Source: Sycobia sp. Sy_11 | Taxonomy: Eukaryota > Arthropoda > Insecta > Hymenoptera > Epichrysomallidae | Assembly (NCBI GenBank): GCA_018907035.1 | Contig: JACCIC010000018.1 | Span: 124,001-188,000, forward strand | Direction of reading: 5' to 3' | DNA length: 64,000 nucleotides | Notes under the pieces: model-generated | What the model was told of the DNA's origin: nothing | What the model saw: only the letters and a program-made list of their open reading frames with translations | Database searches by the model: none | Shown: positions 26,139-40,008 of the stretch, one piece after another | How the letters are laid out: the number at the start of each line of letters is the position of its first letter | Position numbering within the stretch: the first letter of the stretch is position 1 | Program-made: the position numbers and the translations under genes

Positions 26139-26420
26139 AATTAATAAATATTTTTAACGGTCTTCCAGTCTTTATAATATAATATATTATAATAAAATAA
26201 TGACAGTCAGACTGTCCTTATTCCGAAGAAGCAGAAATCCAACTTATTACTAAAAATAATAAAATAAAATAAAAATAATAATAATAAAATGCAGTAAAAA
26301 AAATTAATAAATTATATTGTATGTTATTGAAGGACAATCTGACTGTCCCCACCACCTTATTTCCTCCTTTGGTGTCCGACGTTTCGAACCGCTACGATTC
26401 ATCCTTAGGAACTAGACTGA
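26139..26420 (-). mobile_element. dispersed repeat, copy 1, with hammerhead-like motif
   Basis: In minus-strand orientation the order is the hammerhead-like motif, a GGACACCAAAG block, AATAAGGTGGTGG, an AT-rich middle, a CAGTCTGACTGTCATTATT block, and an end in ATAAAAATATTTATTAATTT. The same order occurs in the copies near 53.3 kb and 62.3 kb. No coding capacity, so it is non-autonomous. Just beyond the motif end, 26428-26464 holds three tandem TATGTACTATAA-type units. Confidence 0.75.
26374..26412 (-). ncRNA. hammerhead-ribozyme-like motif, degenerate (copy 1)
   Basis: Read on the minus strand: GUUC (stem I), CUAAGGA where the hammerhead core would be CUGANGA, an extra U, stem II GAAUCG-UAG-CGGUUC with one G-U pair, GAAA, CGUC, then GGAC (stem I). 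The core is mutated, so this copy is probably inactive, but the stems are kept. The identification is by fold and core consensus only. Confidence 0.4.
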
Positions 26421-28332
26421 TTATCTTATGTACTATAATATGTACTATAATATGTACTATAATAACTATGTTCTTTACTATAATTGTGCTGTATCCAAGA
26501 TTGTAAATAAATACATACCTCTCCTCTTGCTCTCTATCTCTCTTTAAATCGGTAAATGCCCCTCGAATTACGAGGGAATCTACACTGGACCTTTCCATTT
26601 TACACAAATTGTCCCCGGTATCCCTGTTAATTTGAGCAATTTATTCATGGCAGCAATGATCTGCGTGATCGGCTTCGAGGTGAAAATATCATGAGATTGA
26701 ACATGAAATCATCAGGTTTCAGCAAGAGAAATCATCCATTATGAATCTAGGTATTATTTTTATGTTTTGTTGTTCTTAGACTTTCTGTACAAATTTTGCA
26801 GGACAACATTGAAATTTTTAGGATTTCGAAACTTCATTTTAAGTTTAGTTTTAGATTGGTTGTAGTTTTATCGAATTTAACTCATATTTATACATGCATT
26901 AAAAATTTTTTCTTGTCACCACTTTTATTACATTAATAAATGTTGTTTATAATTTGCGCTTTAAACGAGTATGTGTTTATTGTCGGGTTATCTTGGATCT
27001 TGCGTCTTTGGCTTTAACAAAAAACATTCATTGACTCGTTCGTTTTCTCCCTCTTTCTGCATGCTTCCGCTCGTAGAAACGTTCGAGGACACGAATTCAT
27101 TACGTACTCTCGATATAGAGCGCGATTGAAAATTTATTGCGTGTAGCTTTGATCAGACGGATGTTAACCCCTAACGTTTCAATTATGAATGCCAGAGGTG
27201 GGCGGCGGTGTGGGGGGGGGGGTGATGATCTAATATAGATAGCCGCCTCTATGCCCCGTTAAATTGTCTAGGCATTCCGTGTATTATATTTGGAAACAAA
27301 TATCGGGGTTGTTGCGCGGATAGCTTTCCATTGACAATTGATGCATATATACATGATGTCAATGATTTTTTTTTTTTTTTTTTTTGACGAATTCGCTCGA
27401 TTTTCTCAGCACGCCAATGAGCTTTAACGAAGCGCTAACGTTGCGCGCAACAGGCTGAAAAAAGTACGTGAAACGGTATCGTTCAAAATGAAATCTCTTT
27501 CGACGTATACGTAGTTAAGGAAACGAAAGCGATACTGGCTTTCGCCGTTGGACCAGCTCGAACGAAGAAGAGCGGAGTCGAGCGTTATTTCGAAAAAGTG
27601 TTTCGTAATAATCGCACCTCGGACAAGCGATTTCGAAGAGTAAACGATAAACGACACGGACTTGCCGCGTGTTTGCTTTTAATTCAATTTACCACCGACC
27701 GGCATTCGTGACGTTCCTACGTAAAAGTGTATATATATATTAATCGAGCGAGTGCAGCGAACACTCTCGTCTAAACAAAATAATACGTTTGCCGGTGTAT
27801 AAAAGGGGGTAATTTTTTTTTATCGTTCGCGTGTTTACTTTAATTTCTATTGGGTTCCTTTTACGCGGAAATCGTTCCCCCCTTCCTTGCTTTCTCCCTG
27901 AACGATGGTCTGGCCAATGCAAAGAATGCTTTCCAGAAAGGAGAGGCGCGAATTAAACGAGCGCCCAACAAAATCCATACACGATCGGTCGCCGTGGAAA
28001 AAAAAAATATTTTTTCTCTCTGAGCGAGGAGAAACTGAAGTTTGCTTCAACTTTTATCCCAGGACCGGTTAAAAATACGACATCTGCTCGGATTAGTTCA
28101 AATTCTCGGGTAAATATAATAATAATAATCTATGTTCGGCAAGAAACAAGAGATGTAAGAAGTGAGCGGATTCAATTAACGCTCTAGCAAAAGATTATTA
28201 TACGTTACAGTTATTTCGCTCTCGGGAGAGATTACTCGACGCGAAATATATGATTAATAACGAGCACGTCGAGCAAATGAATCAAAAGTAGTTTTTAACG
28301 AATTGTTTTAATATTCTAGCGTAATAATTGAG

Positions 28333-28333
<1 letters not shown>

Positions 28334-28378
<45 letters not shown>
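28334..28378. repeat. (TTA)n trinucleotide microsatellite
   Basis: About 15 TTA units, followed by degenerate TTATTATTG units to about 28440. Confidence 0.95.
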
Positions 28379-28379
<1 letters not shown>

Positions 28380-28829
28380 TTAATTATTATTATTAATATT
28401 GTTATTGTTATTGTTATTGTTAATATTATTATTAAATTTATTATGAATAAGTTTCAATGTTATTTAAATTTTTTTTTGAAATTTATACTGATGCCTTAAT
28501 ATCATAACTTCATTTAAATTTAATAAAGTATGTTATTGTAATACATTTTATAAATTTAAAATATTCCAAGTGCAAGTGCGATAAATATTTTTTAATTTAT
28601 TTAGTACGGACTAGTATGTATTTTCATAACAGGATTTTTATCAAGAATTTCATTACTAATAAGCTTATTAGATTATCGCTTGTCTTATAAATATGATGAA
28701 GTAGGAAACAATCGGAAATAAATTAATTTAGAAACAAATTGATGGGCTGAAAAATTTCGAGTTACTGCAATAATGAAAATATTATCACAATGGCAAAGTA
28801 AAGCGCTTTAAAAAATATTTATCAGTAGT

Positions 28830-28833
<4 letters not shown>

Positions 28834-28880
<47 letters not shown>
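28834..28880. repeat. (AT)n microsatellite
   Basis: About 47 bases of AT dinucleotide, followed by ACAT units. Confidence 0.95.
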
Positions 28881-28884
<4 letters not shown>

Positions 28885-29354
28885 CATACATATATATTAA
28901 AGAAAAAATATCATACCTTCAAAAGAAATGTAGGATCCAATCTACTCTCGCTTTCCGTCTACACATTTGTCCTTTTGTGATAAACCCCTCCACATCCCCC
29001 TCCTCGCGAAAGCCGCGCGGGCAGCCCCAGTCCGCGCGACGAGCTCAAATGCTTAATCCGCGCCGGGGATTTTCAAAGAAATCAGAGAGCCCCACGAGGA
29101 TCGGTCGTCGATTTCAACTTCCGCTGTCGTGTTGGATGCGTCAAAGAAAGGCCGCGCTTTTTCAATCCCCCCCTCCGCCCCCGGCCCGCCACGTTTTCCC
29201 GGCTCCTCCTTGGGGCGTTTCTTTCTCCTATCGTGTAAAAATGCCGTATGTACCTGCACATATACGTGTCTGATAGCGCAAGTTGCACGATTGTAGAGCT
29301 ATTAAAGGTAGAGCAGGAGTGAGAGGGAGGGAGGAAGGGAGAGAAAGGAAGAGA

Positions 29355-29356
<2 letters not shown>

Positions 29357-29394
<38 letters not shown>
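29357..29394. repeat. (GA)n microsatellite
   Basis: GA dinucleotide tract of about 38 bases within a wider purine-rich stretch (29315-29408). Confidence 0.95.
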
Positions 29395-29402
<8 letters not shown>

Positions 29403-31354
29403 GGAGAGCTGCTTTCGATTCTAGACTGCCCCCGTGCGAGAGCGCTCCCCTTCCGATAACAACCCTTTTCAACGATGAACTCTTGGGGGGGGGGGTAAGA
29501 GGCATTCATGCTGGGTGCAATTTTTCACGTACGCTGCCTCCCCTACTCCCCTCCGCCCGACGCGAGTTTGGCGGAATTCGGGTGAAAAAGAAAGAACGCG
29601 ACGAAGTTTATATCCACCGATATAAGGGAGGATAAGGCGGCGCACGAATTCTTTACGCGCGACCTCTCCGCTACTTCGCTGTTTCAATTGGCAACGTACG
29701 CATTGATCAAGCGTGCATTATCGCATTATCGGCTGGCTAGATACTTAATACAATTTCGCTTGTTACGTTTATTTACGATCATTTTATTGACAAAAATTGG
29801 AAACGTCGAAGAGATTTGATATTCTTGGTATTTTGTATTTTTTCAAGCATCACTTAGTCGTTCATCACTCGAGCGACACTTACGAGATTTTATAAATCGC
29901 GATGAAAAGTGGATTGAGCAGTAAATGTTTATTAAACATTTTTCTCAACGATAAAGGCAGATTTATTATTTTGTTGAAATTTGAGTTACTATACACGACC
30001 TGTAAATAGCTTTCGCATAACCCAAAATCGTGTATGTGTGCGTCGACGTCGAATTTTGCGGCTCCTAGCGATGTAAAGTTTAGTTGAACAGTCGTGGTTA
30101 GGTTATTTTTCTTCAACACTTCGTGAGAGTTTTATAACTCGGCTTTAACGAAATAACTGGACAATATTCTTCGATATTGGAGTATCCGTAAAGTATCATG
30201 TTACGTGTGCATTTTTAACCTTTAAGTAAAATATTACGGATGCGCTTACGTCGAGGGCTGAAAAACCAAAAAAAAAAAAAAAAAAAAATCCGTAAAATCG
30301 CGCTTCATCAATACGCGATTGTCAAAAAAGGCTGCTCGCTCCGTGGGGCCGCGACAGTCCATTACCTCGCGCTTCCCACATCCTCGGACGCTACCCTCCG
30401 TAACTCCCTCGTTAAATTCTACTTTACGGCCCCTGTATGAAAAGTCGACTCGGTCGCTACATAATCATATCGCGCACGACGCGTGTATTAATAAAGGGAT
30501 TTTTGCCACCTCGACGGCACTGCGCAGCGCGCGGTTTCGCGCGCGGTTCATTCGAATCGGCAATAAATTTTATGATTACGGCCCGCATGATTTACGGGCC
30601 GTGTGTTCGGCAGCTGATAAAAATCTGACGCTGGCCGTGCATTTCAAAGAATTCCTCTACACGGTCCGCCCGATGTGAGTAATATCGAAACGCGACGATT
30701 TAGATTAATCTCGGACGTACAGGAAATCACTTAGACGTAGCTCCCGGAAGCAATGGCAGAAATATGCTAATTTCTCCCTGCACATTTGCTCTTATCTATT
30801 TTTCTTTACCCCTCTCTGTCTCTCTCTCTCTCTCTCTCTCTATCTGTCTTTTTTCATCCTAATTTTTTCTATCTGATACTTCTTCCCTCCCTTGTCCCTC
30901 TATCACTCTCTCGTTCTATCTGTCTCCGACGTTTTTTTCTCACGAAGAGCACGTCGCGATAAAAAGGCACTCGCGCATTCATCTGTTTCAACAAACTCCC
31001 CATCGCCCCTCATCCCAACATATAAGAGCCAACCAACGGTATACATCACGTCCGAGCGCACGTTCGGATTTCGGCCGTTGTTATCTGCGACAAGCTGCGG
31101 CGAGAACGTCGGGGAGGGGGGTGGCGGACCCGAATAGATTTTTCCCGAATTCTGCAAGCTCGGCAGAGGGCTTCCGTTATCCAACCATCTCGGTGTGGAG
31201 ATCTCGGCCCTTCCTTCTTCTTTCCCCTCCCCCACCCCCGCCCATTGACGATGTCGCAAATGAAACCGTCCCCAACTGAGGGCGCCCCCTGGCAAATCTT
31301 TCGCTCTCATTCTTGTCTCTCGGACGGATTTTATTCTTGGCCTCGGATCGAAGG

Positions 31355-31356
<2 letters not shown>

Positions 31357-31404
<48 letters not shown>
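31357..31404. repeat. (GA)n microsatellite
   Basis: GA dinucleotide tract of about 48 bases. An AT tract follows at 31520-31558 and a short GAGT/GA stretch at 31559-31582. Confidence 0.95.
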
Positions 31405-31407
<3 letters not shown>

Positions 31408-31517
31408 GCTCCCGCGAGATATACCGGTAGGTCTCAGGAGTGCAGCAAAGGAGCCGCTTCCTTCTCCGTTCATTTTTTCCTTCCATCGCTTTTTCCATTA
31501 GACGCTTAGAGGTTGTT

Positions 31518-31519
<2 letters not shown>

Positions 31520-31558
<39 letters not shown>
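31520..31558. repeat. (TA)n microsatellite
   Basis: Pure TA tract of about 39 bases. Confidence 0.95.
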
Positions 31559-31562
<4 letters not shown>

Positions 31563-32630
31563 GTGAGTGAGAGAGAGAGAGATACGATCAAGGGCGCCTG
31601 CAGGTGAGATAAGGTGGGAAGCGGAAATGGAGTTGCGTTCGTTGCGTTGATTTCTTCGCTCTGCGTGCGCTTCTTTTAATGGGCTCGGGGATGAATTCCA
31701 GTGTTATGGGAATTATTAGCTTTCAAGAGGCACCGTGCAACCTTCGTGATAAAGTGCAGCGATTCGGGCGTCATGCCTTAGAGTATTATATAAATATATA
31801 TACATTTTTTTTTTCAACAATGCTATTTTTCTTATCTTCAACTGAGCGTGGATATATCACAGTTATAATTTTACATCATGGCATAATCTGAGTATTTTTA
31901 ACGAGGATTTTATGCTAATTAATAATCATCGGATATAAAATACTTGGACGATCAAAGATTTACTTTATAGAGCCAATTTATTTAAATCGCACTTTTCTGA
32001 AATTCAAGGATGAGACGTTAAAGCAACTATTTGCTAATTGACTTTTCTTGCAAGCGCGGTACGAGGGGGACGACGACGCTCATTTGGCGCACGAATCGAA
32101 ATCAAACGCTCGGCTGGGTAAATCGAATCCGAGAAGCTGAAACTTCGACTGGCGATGGCTTGGCCGACGATAATTTTGAAGAGCCAGTAAAGCCTCGGAC
32201 GTCTAAGGAAATAAAAAGGTTTTTCCTCTTTTGGAAAGGAACGAAAATAAATCCGCAAATCGCAGGTCGTAATTTTGGCGGGATAAAAATGAATTTTTCG
32301 TCAATAGATTTTACGCAACGAATGTAGCCTATGCCAATACATAGCTCGAAATTATCTATATACGCTTAATCTAGGTCGAGGACCATTCTATATTCAAATT
32401 CCAGACTCTCGGGGGAGGTGATGAGGGGGGTAGTTCATTGTCGAAATTGTGAAGATAAAATGAAAGAATAAGATCGAAAATATAATAGAAGAATATGTAT
32501 ATATATATATATTCGATTTTAGCACCACATCAATTTATCTCTTATATTCATCTATTTCAACAACAGAGACATTTTAGTCTTATATCTAAAACAGTTTAAC
32601 ATCCTGTATATGCGAATCCCTGCGATACTA

Positions 32631-32663
<33 letters not shown>

Positions 32664-34443
32664 TTCTAAATTTACACGGCAGCCGAAATTCTTTCATCAT
32701 CGAATGCACGGGGAAGCATCGCTCGCGCTCTCCGCGCGCCTCCTCATTCTTGCCCGGAAGGGTGCAGCGAACAGCGCGCGCATGCCGTGCCCCTCGCATT
32801 GTTTTTGGCGCTATAGGAAATCCCTTAGCTCTATACACATATATGAATCTATGCTATTTTCCGTCCTTGAATGCGCGCGTACATGGGCGAGTCCCAGTAT
32901 CGGTGCAAGGCATGCCAAGCTGGACACGGGCGCGTTCGTGCACGTGCTTCGAGGAAGTACGGAGGTGTTGCTATGACGCGCGTTTTTGACGTGGGACGGA
33001 GCGATGCTGCGATTGTTTAGGGCTGCGGAGAAAATATAATAAACGAATTAAAAAAGGAAATCACCGTAATACTTTCATTTACCCCGTTAATTGTTGTCAT
33101 TGCAGTATTTACGTAGTATGCAGATTAAAAACACAAAATGGTTTCTTGATAATGCGTCTGGAATAAAATGTTAACTCTGAGAATAAATATAAAACTAAAT
33201 TGTCTTTCATTAATATTATATTCTGTTTCCATCATCGAGGTTTTCGTGAAAATTTGTTAAATGCCATACGGACAACATTAATTGGCGAATTATTTCGAAA
33301 CTTACATACGCCATGTAACACAATATTAAATTGTTTCTATTAAATTTTCATACTTCGCCAGCTACAGGATCGATATTTTTAATTCCCAAGCTCTCTTGGA
33401 CAGAATTACAGAGATGTTAAATAGTGCAAAATTTGACAAGCTGGTATTCGGGAAACTTTAACATTTACATCAAAATGTATTAATTTTCATTTCATGTTAT
33501 GTAAATAACTGCTCGCCAATCGTCAAGAGTAGATTGTATCGATATTATACATTCGGTAATCAAAAAAAAAAAAAAAAAAAAATAAGCAAGAAAAAATCTT
33601 TTATTGAAATATCGAAGTTTGAACGGATAATGATTATTTTGTTCCGTATCATCGATATTTCCGCGAAGAATAAACATAAAGCTAATTTAAAAACAGTTTT
33701 AATAACTTCAATAAGACTCCTTTGAGATCGTTTATGAATCGCGCAGATTACTTTTTTCTTCACAACGATTTAAAAAGTAAGTGTCAAATCTAAATTTTTT
33801 AGTATTCGACTAAAAAATTTGCTTCGACTTTGTCGTTATTATAAAATATAAAAATTACTTTGGGTTTTCTTTTAATTGTGCCTATATCCAAAATCCCTAA
33901 TTACTTTCATTTGATCTACACTCCTTAATAATTTCACACTGTTCCTTAATTAAATATCATTAAATCATCGTTAAAACGAGAAATTTTTTTATGATTGAGA
34001 AAAAGTTCATACCCGATGTCATCATAATATATTAATTATATTTTTTATATTTCTCTATATCCGAAAATATTTGAAAAATTTAAAAATACTTTAAACGTGG
34101 CCAAATGAAAGAAGATCTAAGTGATAATGGACGTTGCAATAATGGATAATTCATTGGCTGTTTATATATTGCAATGCGAACAAAAATAAAAATAATGGAT
34201 CCTTTCACTGGGATTTAATTCCTGTTCCAACCGAATTTACTATATGAAAACAAATAATGTCGTTTATCCGCGAACAAACGTCGGTAATCCAGTCGCCGAA
34301 CGTTACGGTATACAATGGGGATAGTCATTTTTGCGCCCATAAATCGTATGACATAATTGTTCCCGGGCACAAAGCAAAGGCACTCCGCGCCCACGAGACA
34401 AAGTAATAAGTATAACAGTGCGTGTTCTCTATCTCAGTATCCG

Positions 34444-34446
<3 letters not shown>

Positions 34447-34474
<28 letters not shown>

Positions 34475-34480
34475 CTCTCA
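34447..34480. repeat. (CT)n microsatellite
   Basis: CT dinucleotide tract with one CG interruption. Confidence 0.9.
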
Positions 34481-34687
34481 TTGTCGCCGTACCTACAAGC
34501 GTCGCGCTTCCGCGTGCTATTGACGGGGCGTAGTGTACACAACACGTATGCACACGTGCACGCGCAGTACGCAGGGGGACAGGGCGGGAGGAGGTCGGCT
34601 TCTCAGTCGGCACGGCGCGCGAATTATGCATCGAGCAGGTACGGCACGCGCACAAGCGGCGAAATGGTGGAAACAATGGTCTTGCCT

Positions 34688-34713
34688 TATATATATATAT
34701 ATATATATATATG
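34688..34713. repeat. (TA)n microsatellite
   Basis: Pure TA tract of about 26 bases; a second, longer AT tract lies about 90 bases downstream. Confidence 0.93.
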
Positions 34714-34798
34714 ATATATACATGCGAGTATGGAGTCGCCCTCATTGGAATTCGATGCGGTTGTTATATCCGCATTTAGCTCTTATCAGTTCGCGACC

Positions 34799-34802
<4 letters not shown>

Positions 34803-34854
<52 letters not shown>
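34803..34854. repeat. (AT)n microsatellite
   Basis: Pure AT tract of about 52 bases. Confidence 0.96.
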
Positions 34855-34857
<3 letters not shown>

Positions 34858-37244
34858 AAGTATCTAGTCGACAGGACCGTTTAACCTCCTAGGACCAGTG
34901 AGAAATGAATTCGAGTTATTGCGTCGGAGTTTGGATGAAATTTCGGGGGAAGACCTTTCCTCCCCTAAGCCCAGGAATAACCATAAACCCATGATGACTT
35001 CCTTCGCGCGTCCATCTTTATTCATCGGCGCCCGGTCTTCGACATTGCGTAGCGCGAGGGGGAGGGGGTGAAAGAGACGGAGGCAATCGGGGTTAATAAT
35101 TAGCCCGCCTGGGAAATGGATTCGGATTTGACGGCTGCTCGGAAATTGCGCTTTTATCCACTTCCGGACTAGTGGGCTGACTTTTTTCTTTTATAGAATT
35201 TCATCGGAACAGAAGGGCTGGTTTTTCTTTAAGTCCCTCAGGCCTTTTGTTTTGCTCGATTCGATTTATTGTTTACGATTTTATAGCTTGAATTCTTGCA
35301 AAGAATCGAGACCGGCCTCGAAAACCTTGCCGCGATCGACGGCCGTAAATTATTCAGCGCTGTCTATAAATAAATAACTCGAGGAATGAGTTCGCAAACA
35401 ATGAATATTCTTTTCTTTTTTTTTTCTTTTACGGGAAAACTGATAAATCGATTTCCTTGGTTATTCGTTTGAAATAACGATAGAACTTTTCATCGGGGTA
35501 TAGGATAAAATCTCCCCGCCACCCCCCTTCTTTCGCCCCAGTACTTAATCTAAACTGTGGAAAGCATATTTCTCTCATGAATTTATTGTATTCTTTTACG
35601 ATATGGTTACAATGGACTTTTATTGCCTTATAATGAAAGTCATCGACGTATTATTAATATCAGCGAAACTTTTTTAATATCCTTACAATTAACGTGCGGA
35701 TGCTCCCACCATAAAATAATTTAAGGAGATCCAACTTTAATGGATAAGTTTAATGTAAGAACTTTAATGTTAATATAAAATTTTGCAATAAAATTGAAGG
35801 AATTTATACTCCCTTGAAACGAGAAGTAAAGGTTAAAAGTAATACCCTTCGGAATTTCTCCGACAGATAATTTATGAAAATCAATAATCTGGCGAATTTT
35901 TGAATTTCCACGTGAAATTTATATTTTGATACATATAGATTTATAATTGTCATAGTCATTGAAATCATTGAATTATGCACGATCGATTTCAGCCCAGCGG
36001 GTTTCTTATCATTTCGTTCAGAATAAAGTACAATTTACCATTAAACATTTGTTAAATTTTTTTTTGTATTAAATATGACTGTAAAAATTTTAATTTTTTA
36101 TGATTGTCTTGAGAAAAATTTTAAATTACGAGTTTTACTATTCATTTATTTCTCAACATAACGTTACTGCATTCGTCACGTCGTTAAAGTAACTGGATTC
36201 TTTCTTTATCAATTTTTTCTGAAACTTAAATTAATAATTTTACAAGTATAAATTCTCGCTTAACGCTGTATCGCAAAACTGAGTCAGAGACATAATGATC
36301 ATTACTCTTTAACATTTCGTATACCCGTTGAATTTGATAAATTTCCATGGAAAATAGCTACGTTTTGCATAAACATGCGGATTACTATTCCGGGGCATGA
36401 ACTTGGCGAACTTATTAATATTTCTGTCGTGACTGATAACGCCCGCCTCTTAGAAACTTTGGCCAAATCCTCCTAAGTATAATCTAGTTTATAATCTCAT
36501 GGAAATTTTGTTATAATCCGTTCGATAAACTATTTGCCTGGGGATCCTAGTTTCACGAACAATTCTCACTTGTAAATATTTTTCTTGCTACATCGTCGCG
36601 TTTTCTACGCATTTTCGTTGAAAATTATTAAACAGTCCTTCCCTTTTCAATTATGCGTAATTAATAATTGACGATTATTGACTGATTTTTAAATTAAATA
36701 AATTCGTTAACCCAGTAACTAAATATTACATTTTTATAAATATACTTCGAAATGGAAATATCAATTTGACTTAAGATAATGTTTATTTAAATTCATAAAT
36801 GAATTATTTAATTTGAAATTATTTGCTAATTTATTTTTATCAAATAAATGATTATTAAAATCAAACTTTCAGATCAACAATCAACAGAGATTGTTTGAAC
36901 TTCATTAAATCTTAACAAATATTAAAATATTTTATATTAAAATTCCAAATTGAGGCATATTATACTAGATTAATTTAGATTATTACATTAAAAGGATCAA
37001 AGGTAGTTTTGCGTCTAGCGGAAAATGTCTCGTGTTATATGTATTATGGAAAAGAAAATTTCGTATCGCAGAGTTCGCGCTCTAATTATATAGACGGGCT
37101 TAGACCGCTGGCTTCGAGTCCTCCTTCTCGAGTCCATGCATATGCTACATAGAAAAAATCCATAAATGCCGATTTTTCGTAATTAAAAAAAATTCCACCC
37201 ATCTGTCAAAGCGCGATCGCTCTTAACGAAAGGAGGCCTTCCGT

Positions 37245-37246
<2 letters not shown>

Positions 37247-37281
<35 letters not shown>
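37247..37281. repeat. (CT)n microsatellite
   Basis: CT dinucleotide tract of about 34 bases, the first of four microsatellites within 650 bases. Confidence 0.95.
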
Positions 37282-37282
<1 letters not shown>

Positions 37283-37399
37283 ACACCTCCCCTTATGAAT
37301 ACGAATTTTTTTTTTCACCGTCGCGTCTATATGGAGCGTCATAAGTGCACGATAGACGAGAAATTGGAGACGCGCTGGCGGCTCGTATGTGAAAATTAC

Positions 37400-37402
<3 letters not shown>

Positions 37403-37485
<83 letters not shown>
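37403..37485. repeat. (GT)n microsatellite, very long
   Basis: About 41 uninterrupted GT units, the longest alternating purine-pyrimidine GT tract in the window and a classic Z-DNA-forming sequence. It accounts for the long Cys-Val and His-Thr open frames here. Confidence 0.98.
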
Positions 37486-37487
<2 letters not shown>

Positions 37488-37637
37488 TTGTGTGCTTGCT
37501 CGCCTCTGGATTATGCGCATATTATAAACCTTTGGCCGATTATGTTCGCAAGTTCGCGCACCAATGGTATTCTCGGAGATGCTGGGGGGAGGGGGGCGGC
37601 GTTTATTTGTTTATTCCACACGAACTGTATATAGAGA

Positions 37638-37671
37638 TAGAGAGAGGGAGAGAGAGAGAGAGAGAGAGAGG
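37638..37671. repeat. (GA)n microsatellite
   Basis: GA-rich tract with one GGG interruption, extending as imperfect GA to about 37688. Confidence 0.9.
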
Positions 37672-37813
37672 AAGATAGAGAGGGAGAGCGCGCGAGAAGG
37701 TGGACGGGCGCTCGCACGGCCATTGTTATGCGCAGCGGGAATGTTTGCCCGCGTACAAGCAGGGTTTTGTCGAGGAGATATCGCTTATATATACTCACGC
37801 TGTTTACTCTACT

Positions 37814-37816
<3 letters not shown>

Positions 37817-37870
<54 letters not shown>
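37817..37870. repeat. (AT)n microsatellite
   Basis: Pure AT tract of about 54 bases. Confidence 0.97.
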
Positions 37871-37874
<4 letters not shown>

Positions 37875-39788
37875 CTGTTTGATCCGCGAAGGGGACGCTA
37901 TGACAGATCAGCGCGCGTCGTGTCGTCCGTTCATATAAATCTTCTCCTGCAGTTTTCGCACGCACGGCGCGTCGCGTCGAAGTTTTGCGAAAGTTTTGTT
38001 GCTTCTTCCGTTTTTATTCGGAAAGTTCGAAGCCGCTATGCTAGACATTGAATTCCGTTCGAGTATTATTTCCATATTTGTACGGGTTTACGAGGAACAG
38101 CCGTTAAAGTGTACTGCCTTTCGCATTTACGGCGCTTATTGAATCGGATTTTCTGATTTAAAATCAGGTAGCAGCATAGGATGTATATTTATCTCTGTTT
38201 GGATCTTTATTCGAATCCCACTGTTAACTTATCCTTCGAATAAAGAATTATATAGTGCTTATAAAAAGAATATTGATAGTATAAATATTTTTCCGTGACC
38301 ACGCTCTTACTTGACTGACTGTAAATTTATAATAATGTAAATGCTTTAACGTTCGCAATAAGAATCTAATAATAAGGATATACAGAAGAATTTTTCAATT
38401 TCACTAAATCGGTAAAAAATAAACTCGTAAATACTTGGTGTCCTCATTTTGCGTTACAGAAAAGCAGTCCCCAAAGTCTGTAAAAAATTACGTAAACCAA
38501 GCCATAATTTAAATTCTTCTTGTAAAGTACCGACATCGCGCAATGGAACGAGAATCGTCTTCGCGAAGCCGCGCTAAAGCCTCGCTTCTCTCATAATAAT
38601 CGTTTAACAATTTTCCCGATGGCCGATCTATCGTTGATTTTAATGCAAAATTACAAACACACGCCTCCCACGCTTCTGCCGCGTATTATAGAGCAATTTT
38701 CGAAACTTGAAAATTGTTGTCAAAAAAAAAAAAAAAAAACAAACAAACACAAAAAAAAATTCGCCTTTCACCCGATCTCCTTTGCATATGCAAATCGCTC
38801 CATAATATTGCGCACTTAGCATTTTTTCCCCGCGGATTCAGGTAGTACACGAGTTATTCAGACCTATTCCACGATAATCGAGGAACAATGGCGCCGTGTA
38901 TCCGCGTAGAGGAAGTACGAATCGATTCGCAGCACGTGTGTGTAATATTTCGATTTAAAGAGAAACGATTGGCGTGGATAATCTGAGAAGGCTATCGCCA
39001 AATTCTTGCCTAATTAAGAGTAGTATCTCCGGCTATTTAATACCTCGCCGCTGATACTTCGTATCCGTTGGCGTCTTCCGTGTGCTTCGTAAAAATTCGT
39101 CGGTTTCCAGAATACAAACGAGCCCTGAAACGATCGACAATCCACGGTAACGAGAATAAAAAAGGGAACAGCGAAGAAGATACGGCCGAGCGAGAGTACG
39201 AGGAACGAGGAGACGGCCGCGCACGTATGGAGAACGCATAAATACGAACTCGTATCGTCGCTCCGAGTGAATTTATCCGCAAAGTACGGGGCGAGCTCAT
39301 CGGCTTCGTCGTTGCACTTTGCGATCGGTCGATGGGCGACGGGGCGCGCGGTTAGCGGGCCCGGGACCGAGATAAGGTCGGGCAAATTCCCGGGGCTCGG
39401 GGTGGAGCGATGGCCGAGTGAAGGCCGAGCGGAGGTAACGCGTACAACGTATACGCGAGCCGGCATCGGGAAAGGGAAAAGCGATACTGGCCGGCAATTC
39501 ATTTTTCAAGGAGCGGAGTCCCCCCGTGACTTCTGACCTCCCCGCCATCCCTCTTTCGCTCCGCCGTCGATCGGAATCGACGTAGAGGAGCGCGACTAAG
39601 TTCGCGCAAAAGCGCGCGGTCCGGTCTTCGCGGCGCTGAAGTTTTGAAAAGCTCGGGCTCCCGGCTCGTCTGTCTTGTTCGGGGGGGGGGGGTAGAACGG
39701 CTGCGCTTGTCCCGCGGTCCGAGGCATCTCCTTCGATCCACCCCCCCCCATCCTGAATATCCACTTTCGTCGATTAGAAATCTTGTCG

Positions 39789-39792
<4 letters not shown>

Positions 39793-39843
<51 letters not shown>
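39793..39843. repeat. (AT)n microsatellite
   Basis: Pure AT tract of about 51 bases, following a GC-rich patch with G10 and C8 runs. Confidence 0.96.
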
Positions 39844-39847
<4 letters not shown>

Positions 39848-39971
39848 CTTGAAGCCCAAAATGGTAGCGCGTGGATACATTGCAGATTGGGGTTTATCGA
39901 AAGTAAAAGACGATCGCTGGGCTAGTCTCCTTTATCCAAACACGGCAGTTCAAGATTATATACGCTTATCT

Positions 39972-39975
<4 letters not shown>

Positions 39976-40005
<30 letters not shown>
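39976..40005. repeat. (CT)n microsatellite
   Basis: CT dinucleotide tract of about 30 bases. Confidence 0.93.

Positions 40006-40008
<3 letters not shown>

Noticed and set aside
30319..30678. Open frame ending before a GTGAGT donor in intron 2, with a possible acceptor at 30527
   Set aside because: The region is CpG-rich and open in several frames, the peptide is Arg/Ala-rich from composition at its start, and no homologue is recognisable. Its phases happen to be compatible with neighbouring exons, but that alone is not enough.
39014..39764. Overlapping open frames of 155-162 residues in a GC-rich intronic patch
   Set aside because: Open in several frames at once on both strands, with Arg/Pro/Ser-rich composition and no domain or splice structure.
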